This document shows, piece after piece, positions 34,468-42,649 of a stretch of DNA of 64,000 nt. The notes under the pieces are model-generated. The model was not told the origin of the DNA, searched no databases, and saw only the letters and a list, made by a program, of their open reading frames with translations. The translations under genes were made by a program, and so were the position numbers. The stretch's first letter is position 1, and every line of letters begins with the position of its first letter. Source of the DNA: an uncultured Chryseobacterium sp. (lineage in GTDB: Bacteria; Bacteroidota; Bacteroidia; Flavobacteriales; Weeksellaceae); assembly GCA_913778085.1 (NCBI GenBank), contig CAJYXJ010000027.1, positions 1-64,000 of the forward strand, given 5' to 3'.

Positions 34468-35094
34468 ATGGAATTTTTTGATTTTCATCACCACAAAAAA
34501 CATACCTCCAACGGTATTTACAATCTTGAACCCGGAGAAAGACCGCCAGATTTTCCTTATTCGGTAGGAATTCATCCCAAAATGATTAATGCTGATCCAT
34601 TTGAGCGCCAATGGACCCAGTTGTATGAAGATATTTCAGAAAACTGTTTTGCGATCGGGGAATGCGGATTGGATTCCCTGGTAACAACGGATCAGAAAAT
34701 TCAGGAAGAGGTTTTCCTTAAACAGATCCGGCTGGCCAACGAACTGAAAAAACCTTTAATTATCCACTGCGTACGGAAATTTTACGAAGTGATTTCTTTG
34801 AAAAAACACGCGGAACAGCCGATGATCATTCATGGTTTCAATAAAAAAGGAAGCATTGCCAAAGATTTGCTTAAAAATAATTTCTATCTGAGTTTTGGAA
34901 AAGCGGTTCTGTATAATTTATCTTTGCAAAATACATTGAAAAGTACGCCTTTGGATCGGATATTCCTGGAAACCGACAATGATGCATTCAATATTGAAGA
35001 ATTGTATCTTAAGGTTTCGGAACTAAAAGAAATTTCACTGGAGACGTTGAATAAGCAGATTACAGAAAATTTAGAAATAATAAAGAATGGATAA
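34468..35094 (+). CDS. TatD family metal-dependent hydrolase
   Basis: The 208-residue protein is shorter than the usual 250-260. Metal-site motifs are FDFHHHK at the N terminus (normally DxHxH), GECGLDSL (about 71-78), IIHCVRKFYEV, IHGFNKKG and the C-terminal LETDND. TatD proteins are magnesium-dependent nucleases acting on DNA or RNA 3' ends. Its last codons overlap the start of tcdA by eight bases, so the two genes are coupled. Confidence 0.88.
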   Translation: MEFFDFHHHKKHTSNGIYNLEPGERPPDFPYSVGIHPKMINADPFERQWTQLYEDISENCFAIGECGLDSLVTTDQKIQEEVFLKQIRLANELKKPLIIHCVRKFYEVISLKKHAEQPMIIHGFNKKGSIAKDLLKNNFYLSFGKAVLYNLSLQNTLKSTPLDRIFLETDNDAFNIEELYLKVSELKEISLETLNKQITENLEIIKNG

Positions 35095-35812
35095 ATACTG
35101 GTTGGAAAGAACAGAACTTCTGATTAAGGATGAAGGTCTGAAAAAACTAAGCAAGGCCAATGTTCTGGTTGTTGGATTGGGAGGTGTAGGTTCTTTTGCC
35201 GCAGAATTCCTGGCCAGAGCCGGCATCGGAAAAATGACGATCGTCGATGGCGATACGGTAGATATTACGAATGTCAACAGGCAGCTGCCCGCTCTTCATT
35301 CCACAGTAGGAAAGCATAAGGTGGAAGTGGTTGCAGAAAGGCTTTTAGACATCAATCCTCAGCTCAATCTCACCAAGATCAACGAGTTCCTGAATCCCGA
35401 AAGAATGGAAGGAGTGCTGGATGCTGACACATTTGATTTTGTGCTGGACTGTATCGACAGCGTTACACCCAAATTAAGTTTAATTATAGCCGCCAAGAGA
35501 AGAAGGATAAAAATTGTAAGCTCCATGGGTGCCGGCGGCAAAACCGATCCCAGTAAAGTACTGGTAAGGGACATCAGCAAAACCGAGCATTGCCATCTTG
35601 CAAGACAGATAAGAAAAAGGCTTAGAAAAGTAAAGATCGATAAAGGCATCCGTTGTGTTTTCGCCAACGATATCCAGGATGAAGACAGCCTGAAAATGAC
35701 GGACGGAACCAATTATAAAAGATCTTTCTACGGTACCATAAGCTATATGCCTGCTATTTTCGGGCTTTACGCAGCAGCAGAAGTAATTAATCATCTTATA
35801 GAAAAAGATTAG
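35087..35812 (+). CDS. tcdA: tRNA threonylcarbamoyladenosine dehydratase (ThiF/E1-like)
   Basis: TcdA uses ATP to cyclise t6A37 in tRNA to ct6A. The 241-residue protein has the E1-like nucleotide loop VVGLGGVGSFAAEFLARAGIG (about 29-49), then VDGDTVDITNVNRQ (about 54-67) and DCIDSVTPK (about 121-129). RCVFAND and the SYMPAIFGLYAA segment match TcdA (YgdL) rather than ThiF or MoeB. It is translationally coupled to tatD. Confidence 0.93.
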   Translation: MDKYWLERTELLIKDEGLKKLSKANVLVVGLGGVGSFAAEFLARAGIGKMTIVDGDTVDITNVNRQLPALHSTVGKHKVEVVAERLLDINPQLNLTKINEFLNPERMEGVLDADTFDFVLDCIDSVTPKLSLIIAAKRRRIKIVSSMGAGGKTDPSKVLVRDISKTEHCHLARQIRKRLRKVKIDKGIRCVFANDIQDEDSLKMTDGTNYKRSFYGTISYMPAIFGLYAAAEVINHLIEKD

Positions 35813-35935
35813 TTTAAAATTAAGTTCTTCGGCAAATGCTGAAGATGAGATGTTCCCATAAAGCTATCGGAAAGTATTATTTAAACACGGACAGCATCCG
35901 TGCAAATAAAATATGCCTTATCTTTACACCTTTAC

Positions 35936-36310
35936 ATGACAAATTTCAAATATCCCAGAGCAGAAAAACTCAAGAAAAATACCGAGATCTCTTTACTTTT
36001 CGAAAAAGGTAAATGGAGAACAAACGGGAATTTGAGAATCATTATCCTGAAAAACAAACCGGCTATTCCTGTCGAAAATACGAAGTTTGCGGTTTCGGTT
36101 TCTAAAAAATATTTCAAGAGGGCTGTTCACAGGAACCGGATTAAAAGGCTGCTGCGTGAATGCTACCGGCTGAATAAAGACCTATTTAAAGAAGCTTTCG
36201 GTGATAAAACAATGGCGATGCTGTTCTGGGTTTCCCCGGAAATGCCCGGGAAATTCCAGGATGTGGAAACACAGTTTATTAAGCTTTGCCAGGCTCAGAA
36301 GAAATCTTAA
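35936..36310 (+). CDS. rnpA: Ribonuclease P protein component
   Basis: RnpA helps the RNase P RNA bind pre-tRNA leaders. The 124-residue protein has the conserved basic helix with the RNR motif, VSKKYFKRAVHRNRIKRLLR (about 58-77), and an N-terminal KLKKNTEISLLFEKG. I start at MTNFKYPRAEKL (35936) because the upstream 12 residues are unrelated. A weak TATCTTTA box lies just before it. It is not next to rpmH or dnaA here, as is usual in flavobacteria. Confidence 0.93.
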   Translation: MTNFKYPRAEKLKKNTEISLLFEKGKWRTNGNLRIIILKNKPAIPVENTKFAVSVSKKYFKRAVHRNRIKRLLRECYRLNKDLFKEAFGDKTMAMLFWVSPEMPGKFQDVETQFIKLCQAQKKS

Positions 36311-36409
36311 TTCCGGTTTATAAAAACGTCTCTGTAAATTTACGTCCTATATTCAGTTCTTATTATTCTTTTTGTATCTTTAGGGAAAACAATAAATCTG
36401 AAAACTAAT

Positions 36410-37018
36410 ATGTTGGATCATCTTCCCTATTTATCCTATTTTCTGAGTGCCTTTATCGGTATCGGACTGGCTGCTGCGACAGGCTTCAGGGTATTTCTTC
36501 CGATGTTTGCTGTAAGTTTGGCCTCCTACTTTCATTGGATCCCCATGAATGCAAGTTTTGAATGGCTCGCCGGGCTTCCGGCACTTATTACCACGGGCAT
36601 TGCCACCATTGTTGAAATTTTAGCTTATTATATTCCTTTTGTAGATCATCTTTTGGATACCATTTCTATCCCAATGGCGACGATTGCAGGATCGGTCTTA
36701 TTTGCAAGCCAGTTTGCGGAGTTGGGAACCTTTCCGCAGTGGGCATTGGGATTAATTGCCGGCGGGGGAACGGCAGCCACAATAAGCTCTGGATTTGCAG
36801 GGCTCCGGGCTGCTTCCACAGCAACAACCGGCGGATTAGGAAATTCGGTAGTAGGTACTGCTGAAACAGCCGGAGCGGGCATCATGGCGTTTCTGGCAAT
36901 GGCAGCTCCTGTTATTGCAGTTGTTTGTGCCTTTATCCTTATCATCGGTGTCGTCTTTTTCGGAAGAACGCTTTGGCGAAGATTCAGAAAAAATAAAAAT
37001 ACCGCCAAGATAACATAA
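36410..37018 (+). CDS. DUF4126 family membrane protein
   Basis: The 202-residue protein has about five membrane helices. Its glycine/alanine-rich motifs (GIGLAAATGFRVFLPMFAVSLA near 18, AGGGTAATISSGFAGLRAASTATTGG near 118) mark the DUF4126 family. The function is unknown. It is monocistronic and convergent with the next gene. Confidence 0.88.
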   Translation: MLDHLPYLSYFLSAFIGIGLAAATGFRVFLPMFAVSLASYFHWIPMNASFEWLAGLPALITTGIATIVEILAYYIPFVDHLLDTISIPMATIAGSVLFASQFAELGTFPQWALGLIAGGGTAATISSGFAGLRAASTATTGGLGNSVVGTAETAGAGIMAFLAMAAPVIAVVCAFILIIGVVFFGRTLWRRFRKNKNTAKIT

Positions 37019-37050
37019 AAAACGGGGGAAAAAATTTCCTCCGTTTTTTA
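37016..37050. terminator. Bidirectional terminator
   Basis: AAAACGGGGGAAA pairs with TTTCCTCCGTTTT (one G-U pair) and has A and T runs on both sides. It lies between convergent genes. Confidence 0.8.
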
Positions 37051-37062
37051 TTCAAGTAAATT

Positions 37063-37251
37063 TTACTTTGGTTTGGATAAGTTTCCCAAGACGATTCCCA
37101 AAGGCCCGACAACCGGGAGAAATAAAACCGCCAGATAAGGCAGTATGCCCGATTTATGCCTGTATAAAAGCGTTATAGCATAAATATAGAGTACTACAAC
37201 TGCTACAGCAACAAACATAATGTGAAAAGCATTATTCGATAATATATTCAT
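37063..37251 (-). CDS. Small two-helix membrane protein
   Basis: The 62-residue product has two hydrophobic segments (about 10-27 and 36-55) separated by the basic loop YRHKSG, and ends GNLSKPK. The pattern, with PYLAVLFLPVVGPLGI, is like PLDc_N-type small membrane proteins. Convergence on a bidirectional terminator and tight spacing (15 bases) after the 772-residue gene support a real gene. Function unknown. Confidence 0.65.
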   Translation of the reverse strand: MNILSNNAFHIMFVAVAVVVLYIYAITLLYRHKSGILPYLAVLFLPVVGPLGIVLGNLSKPK

Positions 37252-37266
37252 GGTATTTGTTTTTGG

Positions 37267-39585
37267 TTATCCTTTGGTTCTAAAATCTTTAATTTCCTGA
37301 ATTTTCCCTTCGTAGTATTTTTTCTTCTCAGGAGTTTTTCTGATCAGGATTTCAAAAGCTTTAATAGCTTTTGTATACAGTTTCTGTTCAAAATACAGAT
37401 TGGCTAATGTTTCCGTCATTAAATGTGAAATATCATCCCCTTTCTCCCTGATGACAAAGCTGCTTTCTTCTTTAAGCTGGCTTATTTTCGGGTTTGTCTC
37501 AATAAAGGTCTCAATCACTTTGTTTTTAAGTTCGGTTTTGTCTTTTTGAATATCTTCCGGCCGGTCTATTTTAAGCCAGCTCTGCCAGGTATTGATAAAC
37601 CCGGGAACGTTACTGTCAAAAGTTCTCGTCTGTGGCTTCTCGGATGGCTGTTCCGCAGAAGATCCAACAGCTTTTTCCGTTTCAGCTTCTCCTTCATTTT
37701 CAGGCTGAGGCTGCGTTTTTTCAGGCTGGGGAATCGTCCAGCCGGAACCGAAGAAGGAAACATTCATTACGGGAGCATTTTCTTCAGCCGCTTCAATCTT
37801 ATTATCCGCATTAGACTGTTCGGATGCGTCATCAGGATTTTCAGGTTCAGAAGGTTCTTTCGCCTGGGTTAAAATTTCTTTTTCAGATTCAGCTGTTTCA
37901 TATTGAACTGCTTTTTTAAAATCTTCTTCTTGGAGCCGTTCTGAAACAGACCGAGAGGTTTGAGCAGGTTTATCCAGCAAAGAGTCCGGAATATTGGAGT
38001 CGAAAGACATTGGTTTCCATGCTCTTGTTTCCGGCTGTTCTTCTGTAGAGATTTCGCTTATTTTTTTAGTATTTTCAGCCTCTGTTTCTTCTTCAGCTTC
38101 AGCATTATCTGATTCAACCGTATGTTCAGATTTAAAATCTTCTTGTTTTTCTTTTTCCGGCTGTTCCGGCTCAGCAGGTTTTACTTCAAAATGTTGGGTT
38201 TCTGCAAAGCTGATGTCATATCCGGTATTTTCGTGCTCTGCTTCCTGTTTTTTATTTTCTTCGGAAGATGCTTTTTCCTTCATTTTCTTTTCAACTTCCT
38301 CAATAAGGCGGCGCATTTCATCTTCATGTTTGCTGAGGTTCTGCTGAGGAATCTGGGTAATGGTTTCCTGTTCATTAGCCTGGATTTTCACCTCCGGAAG
38401 GAAAGATTCCGTGCCGTGGAAACTTAATTCGGATTGATCCCGAACCGCTTCTTCTACTTTTTCAGATGAAATTTCATCTGCGTCGATGATCTTTTCAGGC
38501 GTAAAATCTGCAGCTTCCGGTGTATCATTTAAATCTGAATTTTCTTCAGATTTTTCCTTAACGGTTTCAGGTTCCTTTATTTCTCCTCTTTCATCAGAAT
38601 CAACCTGCACTTCAGGCATGAAAGCTTCGGTTTCATGGAAACTCAGAGACGATTCATGGGAAATTTCTTCCTGTTCGGATTCATTATTTCCGTTTTCCGT
38701 ATGGATAACGGTTTCCGGTGTAAATTCCTCTGTTTTTTTCGTCTGGGCATTTTCTGACTTTTGAGGTTCCGAAGCACCGGTTTCCCGACTTGCGGTTTTT
38801 TCAGAATCTTCTTCCTGCATGGCATCCAGAATAGCCTTTACCTCCTGGAAGTCTGCTTCGGATGATTCTATATCGCTTGCTTGTTTGGCTGGTGCAGCTG
38901 TAACTGTCCCGGTTTCCTGAATAGCATTTTCATCAAACGCATTTTCTGTCGGCTGACTTTCTTCGGATCCTATCGGAAATTCTTCTTTTTTTTCAATTTT
39001 CTGGGTAACGATAGAACCGGATTCCAGGGTAGACTCCAGATCGATGGTTTCTACCGTATCATCATTAAGGAAATTTTCTTCGCCTTCAAAAAGAATCCTG
39101 TTGCGTTCCCCATTTACGTAAATATGTCTGGTCTCTTCTTTCTCAGGAGGGAGAATCCGTGGATCTTCCTGTGGCTGTTTTTTATCATCCTGTTTCGACT
39201 CTTTAGCGACCGAAGGTTCAGCAATAAAGGAATCGTCTCTTTTAATCGGAAAACTGCCTGCCTTCGCCTGATAAAGAACTTTTAACGGATTTTCTGCCGG
39301 AACCGATTTTTCTTTTGCCGTTTCCTGCTTTACTTCAGGTTTTGGAGGCTGCTGGATCTTACCGTTAATCAGCTGATAGAGAATCTTTTTGTCCGTCGTA
39401 TAAGCTGCGGTGGTAGATAACACCTGCTGATAGTTTTCTTTATCATATAAATGTACCCCGTACAAATATAATGCTCTGATATTCTGAACATAGGGAAAAG
39501 AATTAATCTCTTCTTTCAGAAGGGTTAAATCTTCTGACTGAATATTTTTCGGGGTCTTTAATAATTCTAAAACTCTATGATTCAT
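37267..39585 (-). CDS. Long acidic protein with internal repeats and a helical C-terminal tail
   Basis: I do not recognise this 772-residue protein. The N-terminal 75 residues are helical (MNHRVLELLKTPKNI...). Residues about 110-680 are low-complexity, rich in Glu, Lys, Pro, Ser and Thr. Within them a short motif recurs: LSFHETEAF near 313, LSFHGTESF near 387, ISFAETQHF near 457, with VSFFGSGW near 607 as a weaker match. The last 90 residues are ordered, with a TPR-like pair (LMTETLANLYFEQKLYTKAIKAFEILIRKTPE). It has no signal peptide and lies immediately after lptE, with one base between them. A scaffold in the cytoplasm is possible but unproven. Confidence 0.8.
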   Translation of the reverse strand: MNHRVLELLKTPKNIQSEDLTLLKEEINSFPYVQNIRALYLYGVHLYDKENYQQVLSTTAAYTTDKKILYQLINGKIQQPPKPEVKQETAKEKSVPAENPLKVLYQAKAGSFPIKRDDSFIAEPSVAKESKQDDKKQPQEDPRILPPEKEETRHIYVNGERNRILFEGEENFLNDDTVETIDLESTLESGSIVTQKIEKKEEFPIGSEESQPTENAFDENAIQETGTVTAAPAKQASDIESSEADFQEVKAILDAMQEEDSEKTASRETGASEPQKSENAQTKKTEEFTPETVIHTENGNNESEQEEISHESSLSFHETEAFMPEVQVDSDERGEIKEPETVKEKSEENSDLNDTPEAADFTPEKIIDADEISSEKVEEAVRDQSELSFHGTESFLPEVKIQANEQETITQIPQQNLSKHEDEMRRLIEEVEKKMKEKASSEENKKQEAEHENTGYDISFAETQHFEVKPAEPEQPEKEKQEDFKSEHTVESDNAEAEEETEAENTKKISEISTEEQPETRAWKPMSFDSNIPDSLLDKPAQTSRSVSERLQEEDFKKAVQYETAESEKEILTQAKEPSEPENPDDASEQSNADNKIEAAEENAPVMNVSFFGSGWTIPQPEKTQPQPENEGEAETEKAVGSSAEQPSEKPQTRTFDSNVPGFINTWQSWLKIDRPEDIQKDKTELKNKVIETFIETNPKISQLKEESSFVIREKGDDISHLMTETLANLYFEQKLYTKAIKAFEILIRKTPEKKKYYEGKIQEIKDFRTKG

Positions 39586-39586
39586 C

Positions 39587-40138
39587 TTACCAATTCGCTA
39601 CAATATCGTTAAATATTTTATTTATAATTCTGTCTGTCGCAATTTTAACCTGAGAAGATTCGATCTCAGATTGCGACAGGTTGCTGTTGAAAACCGCCTC
39701 GTCACTGTATGTCCTGTCAAAACTGACATCCGGGTGAAGTTTATTTTCATAATGAACTTTCACGGTGATCGTAAGCTTGTTCTGGGATTCCTGTATTACT
39801 CCGCCCGTATTCTGGTTGGTTACCGTATTGGAACCGATGGTGGTTGGGGTAATCGAATAATCCGTAATTTCCCCTTCTACCAGAATATCGGGATTTTCTT
39901 TGGTCCCTTTCAGGGTTGTACGTTGCAGAAAACGGTTCTGTATATCCGTGGAAAACTGCTGCGATAAAGTAGGGTTTACCAATGGGGCATTGTTTGGAAA
40001 CTCGTTGATCTGAATGGTTTTTTCATCCGTAAGGGACGAACCCGTAAAGCTATAGCAGGAATTCAGGATTCCCATACACAGCAATAAAAGCCAGAATTTC
40101 GGCTGGCCGATTTTGATATTTTTAATTTTAAAATTCAT
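39587..40138 (-). CDS. lptE: LPS assembly lipoprotein LptE
   Basis: This is the Bacteroidota LptE family, the outer-membrane lipoprotein that plugs LptD and delivers lipopolysaccharide. The 183 residues start at MNFKIKNIKIG (40138; the frame is open to 40168). The lipobox is ILNSC near residue 28, followed by YSFTGSS. The mature part includes QINEFPNNAPLVNPTLSQQFS and a C-terminal helix with DRIINKIFNDIV. Its start overlaps the upstream membrane-protein gene by 11 bases. Confidence 0.9.
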   Translation of the reverse strand: MNFKIKNIKIGQPKFWLLLLCMGILNSCYSFTGSSLTDEKTIQINEFPNNAPLVNPTLSQQFSTDIQNRFLQRTTLKGTKENPDILVEGEITDYSITPTTIGSNTVTNQNTGGVIQESQNKLTITVKVHYENKLHPDVSFDRTYSDEAVFNSNLSQSEIESSQVKIATDRIINKIFNDIVANW

Positions 40139-40817
40139 CTTTAATTCCAATTTCCTGAATTTCGTCATAAGTGATCTGCTTTAAAGCATCTTCATACGCA
40201 AAATAGTGAGAAGCATATGCAAAAGGTATTGTAAAAATCAAGCCAATAAAACATGCGATAACTCCTAACTGAGATAAAAACGCTACTGCCAGTGAATATA
40301 AAAAGATAGACCAAAGATTTCCTTTACTCATCACGGAAGAGATTTTCCATGCCTGCTTAATCTCTGTAATTCCTGCAAGGGAAATTAATGCCGGCATATA
40401 AAAACCTTTCATGACTACAAATAAAACTCCAATATACACGATGAACAAATAAATGAAAAAGATGGCAGGTGGTTGAGCTGAAGAATGCTGCTCTCCCATG
40501 GCTACCAACATGATAATCATAGGAATATAAACGACTATTAATCCAGCGAATAAGATAAGCTGTATCATCAGGTAAGGCGTAAAATTATCAAAATTGAAAA
40601 TATCTCCCGCACTCACCTGCCTTCCAGCTCTTAAATCACGGCAATATTTATAAAAATTCCCTACTGCCAAAAGCCCGCAAAAAGGAATGATTGACATCAC
40701 CATTGCAAGTAAAAAAGCTCCTAACAAATTTCCAAAATTGGCTTTGTAGAATTCGTAGCCGTCGCTGATGTAATTCCCCAGTTTGAAATTAACCGGTTTT
40801 GCATTAATTTTCACCAT
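40128..40817 (-). CDS. Integral membrane protein of unknown function
   Basis: The 229-residue protein has about six membrane helices with DGYEFYKANFGNLLGAFLLA at the start, resembling DUF975-type membrane proteins. Such proteins are sometimes labelled beta-carotene monooxygenase in flavobacterial annotations, but nothing here supports that. It lies between the sigma-54 activator and lptE, overlapping lptE by 11 bases, so an envelope-related role is possible. Confidence 0.75.
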   Translation of the reverse strand: MVKINAKPVNFKLGNYISDGYEFYKANFGNLLGAFLLAMVMSIIPFCGLLAVGNFYKYCRDLRAGRQVSAGDIFNFDNFTPYLMIQLILFAGLIVVYIPMIIMLVAMGEQHSSAQPPAIFFIYLFIVYIGVLFVVMKGFYMPALISLAGITEIKQAWKISSVMSKGNLWSIFLYSLAVAFLSQLGVIACFIGLIFTIPFAYASHYFAYEDALKQITYDEIQEIGIKDEF

Positions 40818-40835
40818 GATTTAATTTTTAGTTTA

Positions 40836-42131
40836 TTATTCTTCTAAGTTATACTGTTTTATTTTTCTGTACAAAGTTCTTTGGGAAATTCCCAGTTCAT
40901 CTGCAGCTTTGTTTCTTCTTCCTTTATGTTTTTCCAGCGCTTTGATAATCAAGTCTTTTTCATTATTCTGTAATGACAGGGATTCCGGACGGTTTTCCTC
41001 AATTTCAATATCTTCGATATCTTCATAGCTGTTTTCCGGCTCAGACATAATGGTCGGATTCTGAATAACAGGATTGGTACTGCTGTTATTTTCAAAATAA
41101 AGCAACGAACCCGGTGCTACATTCTGCTGCTGAGTTTCAGGTGTATAAATCCTGTTGATTAAGTTTTTCTCATGATTACTCAGATCCGAAGTCCCGCGGT
41201 TCTTTATGAGTTCCGAAGTTAAGGATTTTAAATCATTAATATCGTTTCTCATGTCGAACAGAATTTTGTACATGATTTCCCTTTCGCTTCCGAAATCATT
41301 CTGCTTTTGGTTATTGGGCGTATTCACCACCATCGGCAGGTGGGACTCCATCGGAATATATTCCGCCAGCTTTTCAACGGTTACATGCCTGTTTCTTTCA
41401 ACAACCGTCATCTGTTCTACCAGGTTTCTCAACTGACGAATGTTTCCGGGGAATGTATAATTTTCCACATAATGCACGGCACTTGGCTCTAATTCCAATT
41501 CAGGCATCCTGTATTTCTCAGCAAAATCGATAGCGAACTTCCTGAACAGTAAATGAATATCCCATTTTCTTTCTCTTAACGGAGGCATATCGATCTGCAC
41601 GGTGTTCAGACGATAATAAAGGTCTTCCCGGAATCTTCCGTCATGAATAGCCTTCATCATATTCACATTCGTTGCAGCGACAATTCTTACATTGGTTTTC
41701 TGAACCTGCGAAGAACCTACTTTCATAAATTCGCCGCTTTCCAAGACCCGAAGTAAACGAACCTGTGTCTGTAAAGGAAGTTCTCCCACCTCATCTAAAA
41801 AGATCGTTCCGCCGTCGGCAACTTCGAAATACCCTTTTCTGGTTGCAGTGGCTCCTGTAAAGGCTCCTTTTTCGTGTCCGAACAATTCGGAATCAATGGT
41901 TCCTTCCGGAATTGCACCACAGTTAACGACAATATAAGGCTGATGTTTTCTTTTGGATTCTGAATGAATAATTTTCGGAATAAATTCTTTTCCCACTCCA
42001 CTTTCTCCGATAACAAGGACTGAAATGTCAGTTGGTGCCACCTGAATGGCTTTTTCCAAAGCCCGGTTTAAAGCCGGAAAGTTTCCGATAATTCCGAAAC
42101 GGTTTTTTATATTTTGAAGCTCGTTGCTCAT
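40836..42131 (-). CDS. Sigma-54-dependent transcriptional activator
   Basis: The 431-residue AAA+ activator has Walker A GESGVGKE (about 43-50), the sigma-54 contact loop GAFTGA (about 89-94), Walker B TIFLDEVGEL (about 110-119), an arginine finger region REDLYYRL, and a C-terminal Fis-type helix-turn-helix (about 392-431, IIKALEKHKGRRNKAADELGISQRTLYRKIKQY). It has no N-terminal receiver or GAF sensor domain, so control must come from a partner protein or from expression level. It lies upstream of the lptE genes, a common arrangement in Bacteroidota. Confidence 0.95.
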   Translation of the reverse strand: MSNELQNIKNRFGIIGNFPALNRALEKAIQVAPTDISVLVIGESGVGKEFIPKIIHSESKRKHQPYIVVNCGAIPEGTIDSELFGHEKGAFTGATATRKGYFEVADGGTIFLDEVGELPLQTQVRLLRVLESGEFMKVGSSQVQKTNVRIVAATNVNMMKAIHDGRFREDLYYRLNTVQIDMPPLRERKWDIHLLFRKFAIDFAEKYRMPELELEPSAVHYVENYTFPGNIRQLRNLVEQMTVVERNRHVTVEKLAEYIPMESHLPMVVNTPNNQKQNDFGSEREIMYKILFDMRNDINDLKSLTSELIKNRGTSDLSNHEKNLINRIYTPETQQQNVAPGSLLYFENNSSTNPVIQNPTIMSEPENSYEDIEDIEIEENRPESLSLQNNEKDLIIKALEKHKGRRNKAADELGISQRTLYRKIKQYNLEE

Positions 42132-42217
42132 AAGTAAATGTTTAGATTATTGATTTGAATACGACTTACATTAACAATTGTAAATCTGTTGTTTAGTTTA
42201 AAAAAATGGGTTTAAAT

Positions 42218-42649
42218 TTAACTTACAACGTCCAAATAATCTTTATTTCTGACTTTTGAAACTTTGGTTTTAAAATATAAAACTTCAGCGAAGAGATTTT
42301 TCCTGCTGTCCTTTTCAAAGTTTTTCAGGAGCTGGTCATGTTTTTCTTTTTCAGGAAAATCTGTTCCTGCTTTATTGTGATGAAAATTGTTTTTCTGTTT
42401 ATTTGAGAAAATTTTACCGATAAGATCAATCGCATGATGCTTTTGATTTATCGTTATATTCTGTGCAGGATTTTCTTTTGTACAGGTTTCCTGCAAATCT
42501 TCACAATCCTGATTTAAAATCCGGTTATAAAGTTCATACAACTGTTTACAGTCTTCACTTTCAGCCGTGCCGTTGGAAATTTGAGCCGAAATATTGCTGC
42601 AGATTATTACCAACAATACACTTAGGCAATACTTATGAAATTTTTCCAT
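42218..42649 (-). CDS. Small secreted protein of unknown function
   Basis: The 143-residue product has a signal peptide (about 1-22, ending NISAQ), four cysteines in the first 35 mature residues (EDCKQLYELYNRILNQDCEDLQETCTKE), then a charged helical region. I recognise no family. Its start overlaps the end of the DUF1016 gene by 17 bases. It may have arrived together with that gene. Confidence 0.6.
   Translation of the reverse strand: MEKFHKYCLSVLLVIICSNISAQISNGTAESEDCKQLYELYNRILNQDCEDLQETCTKENPAQNITINQKHHAIDLIGKIFSNKQKNNFHHNKAGTDFPEKEKHDQLLKNFEKDSRKNLFAEVLYFKTKVSKVRNKDYLDVVS

Noticed and set aside
40128-40817. Label beta-carotene monooxygenase for the membrane protein
   Set aside because: No carotenoid-oxygenase motif (four iron-binding histidines) is present; it is only a polytopic membrane protein.
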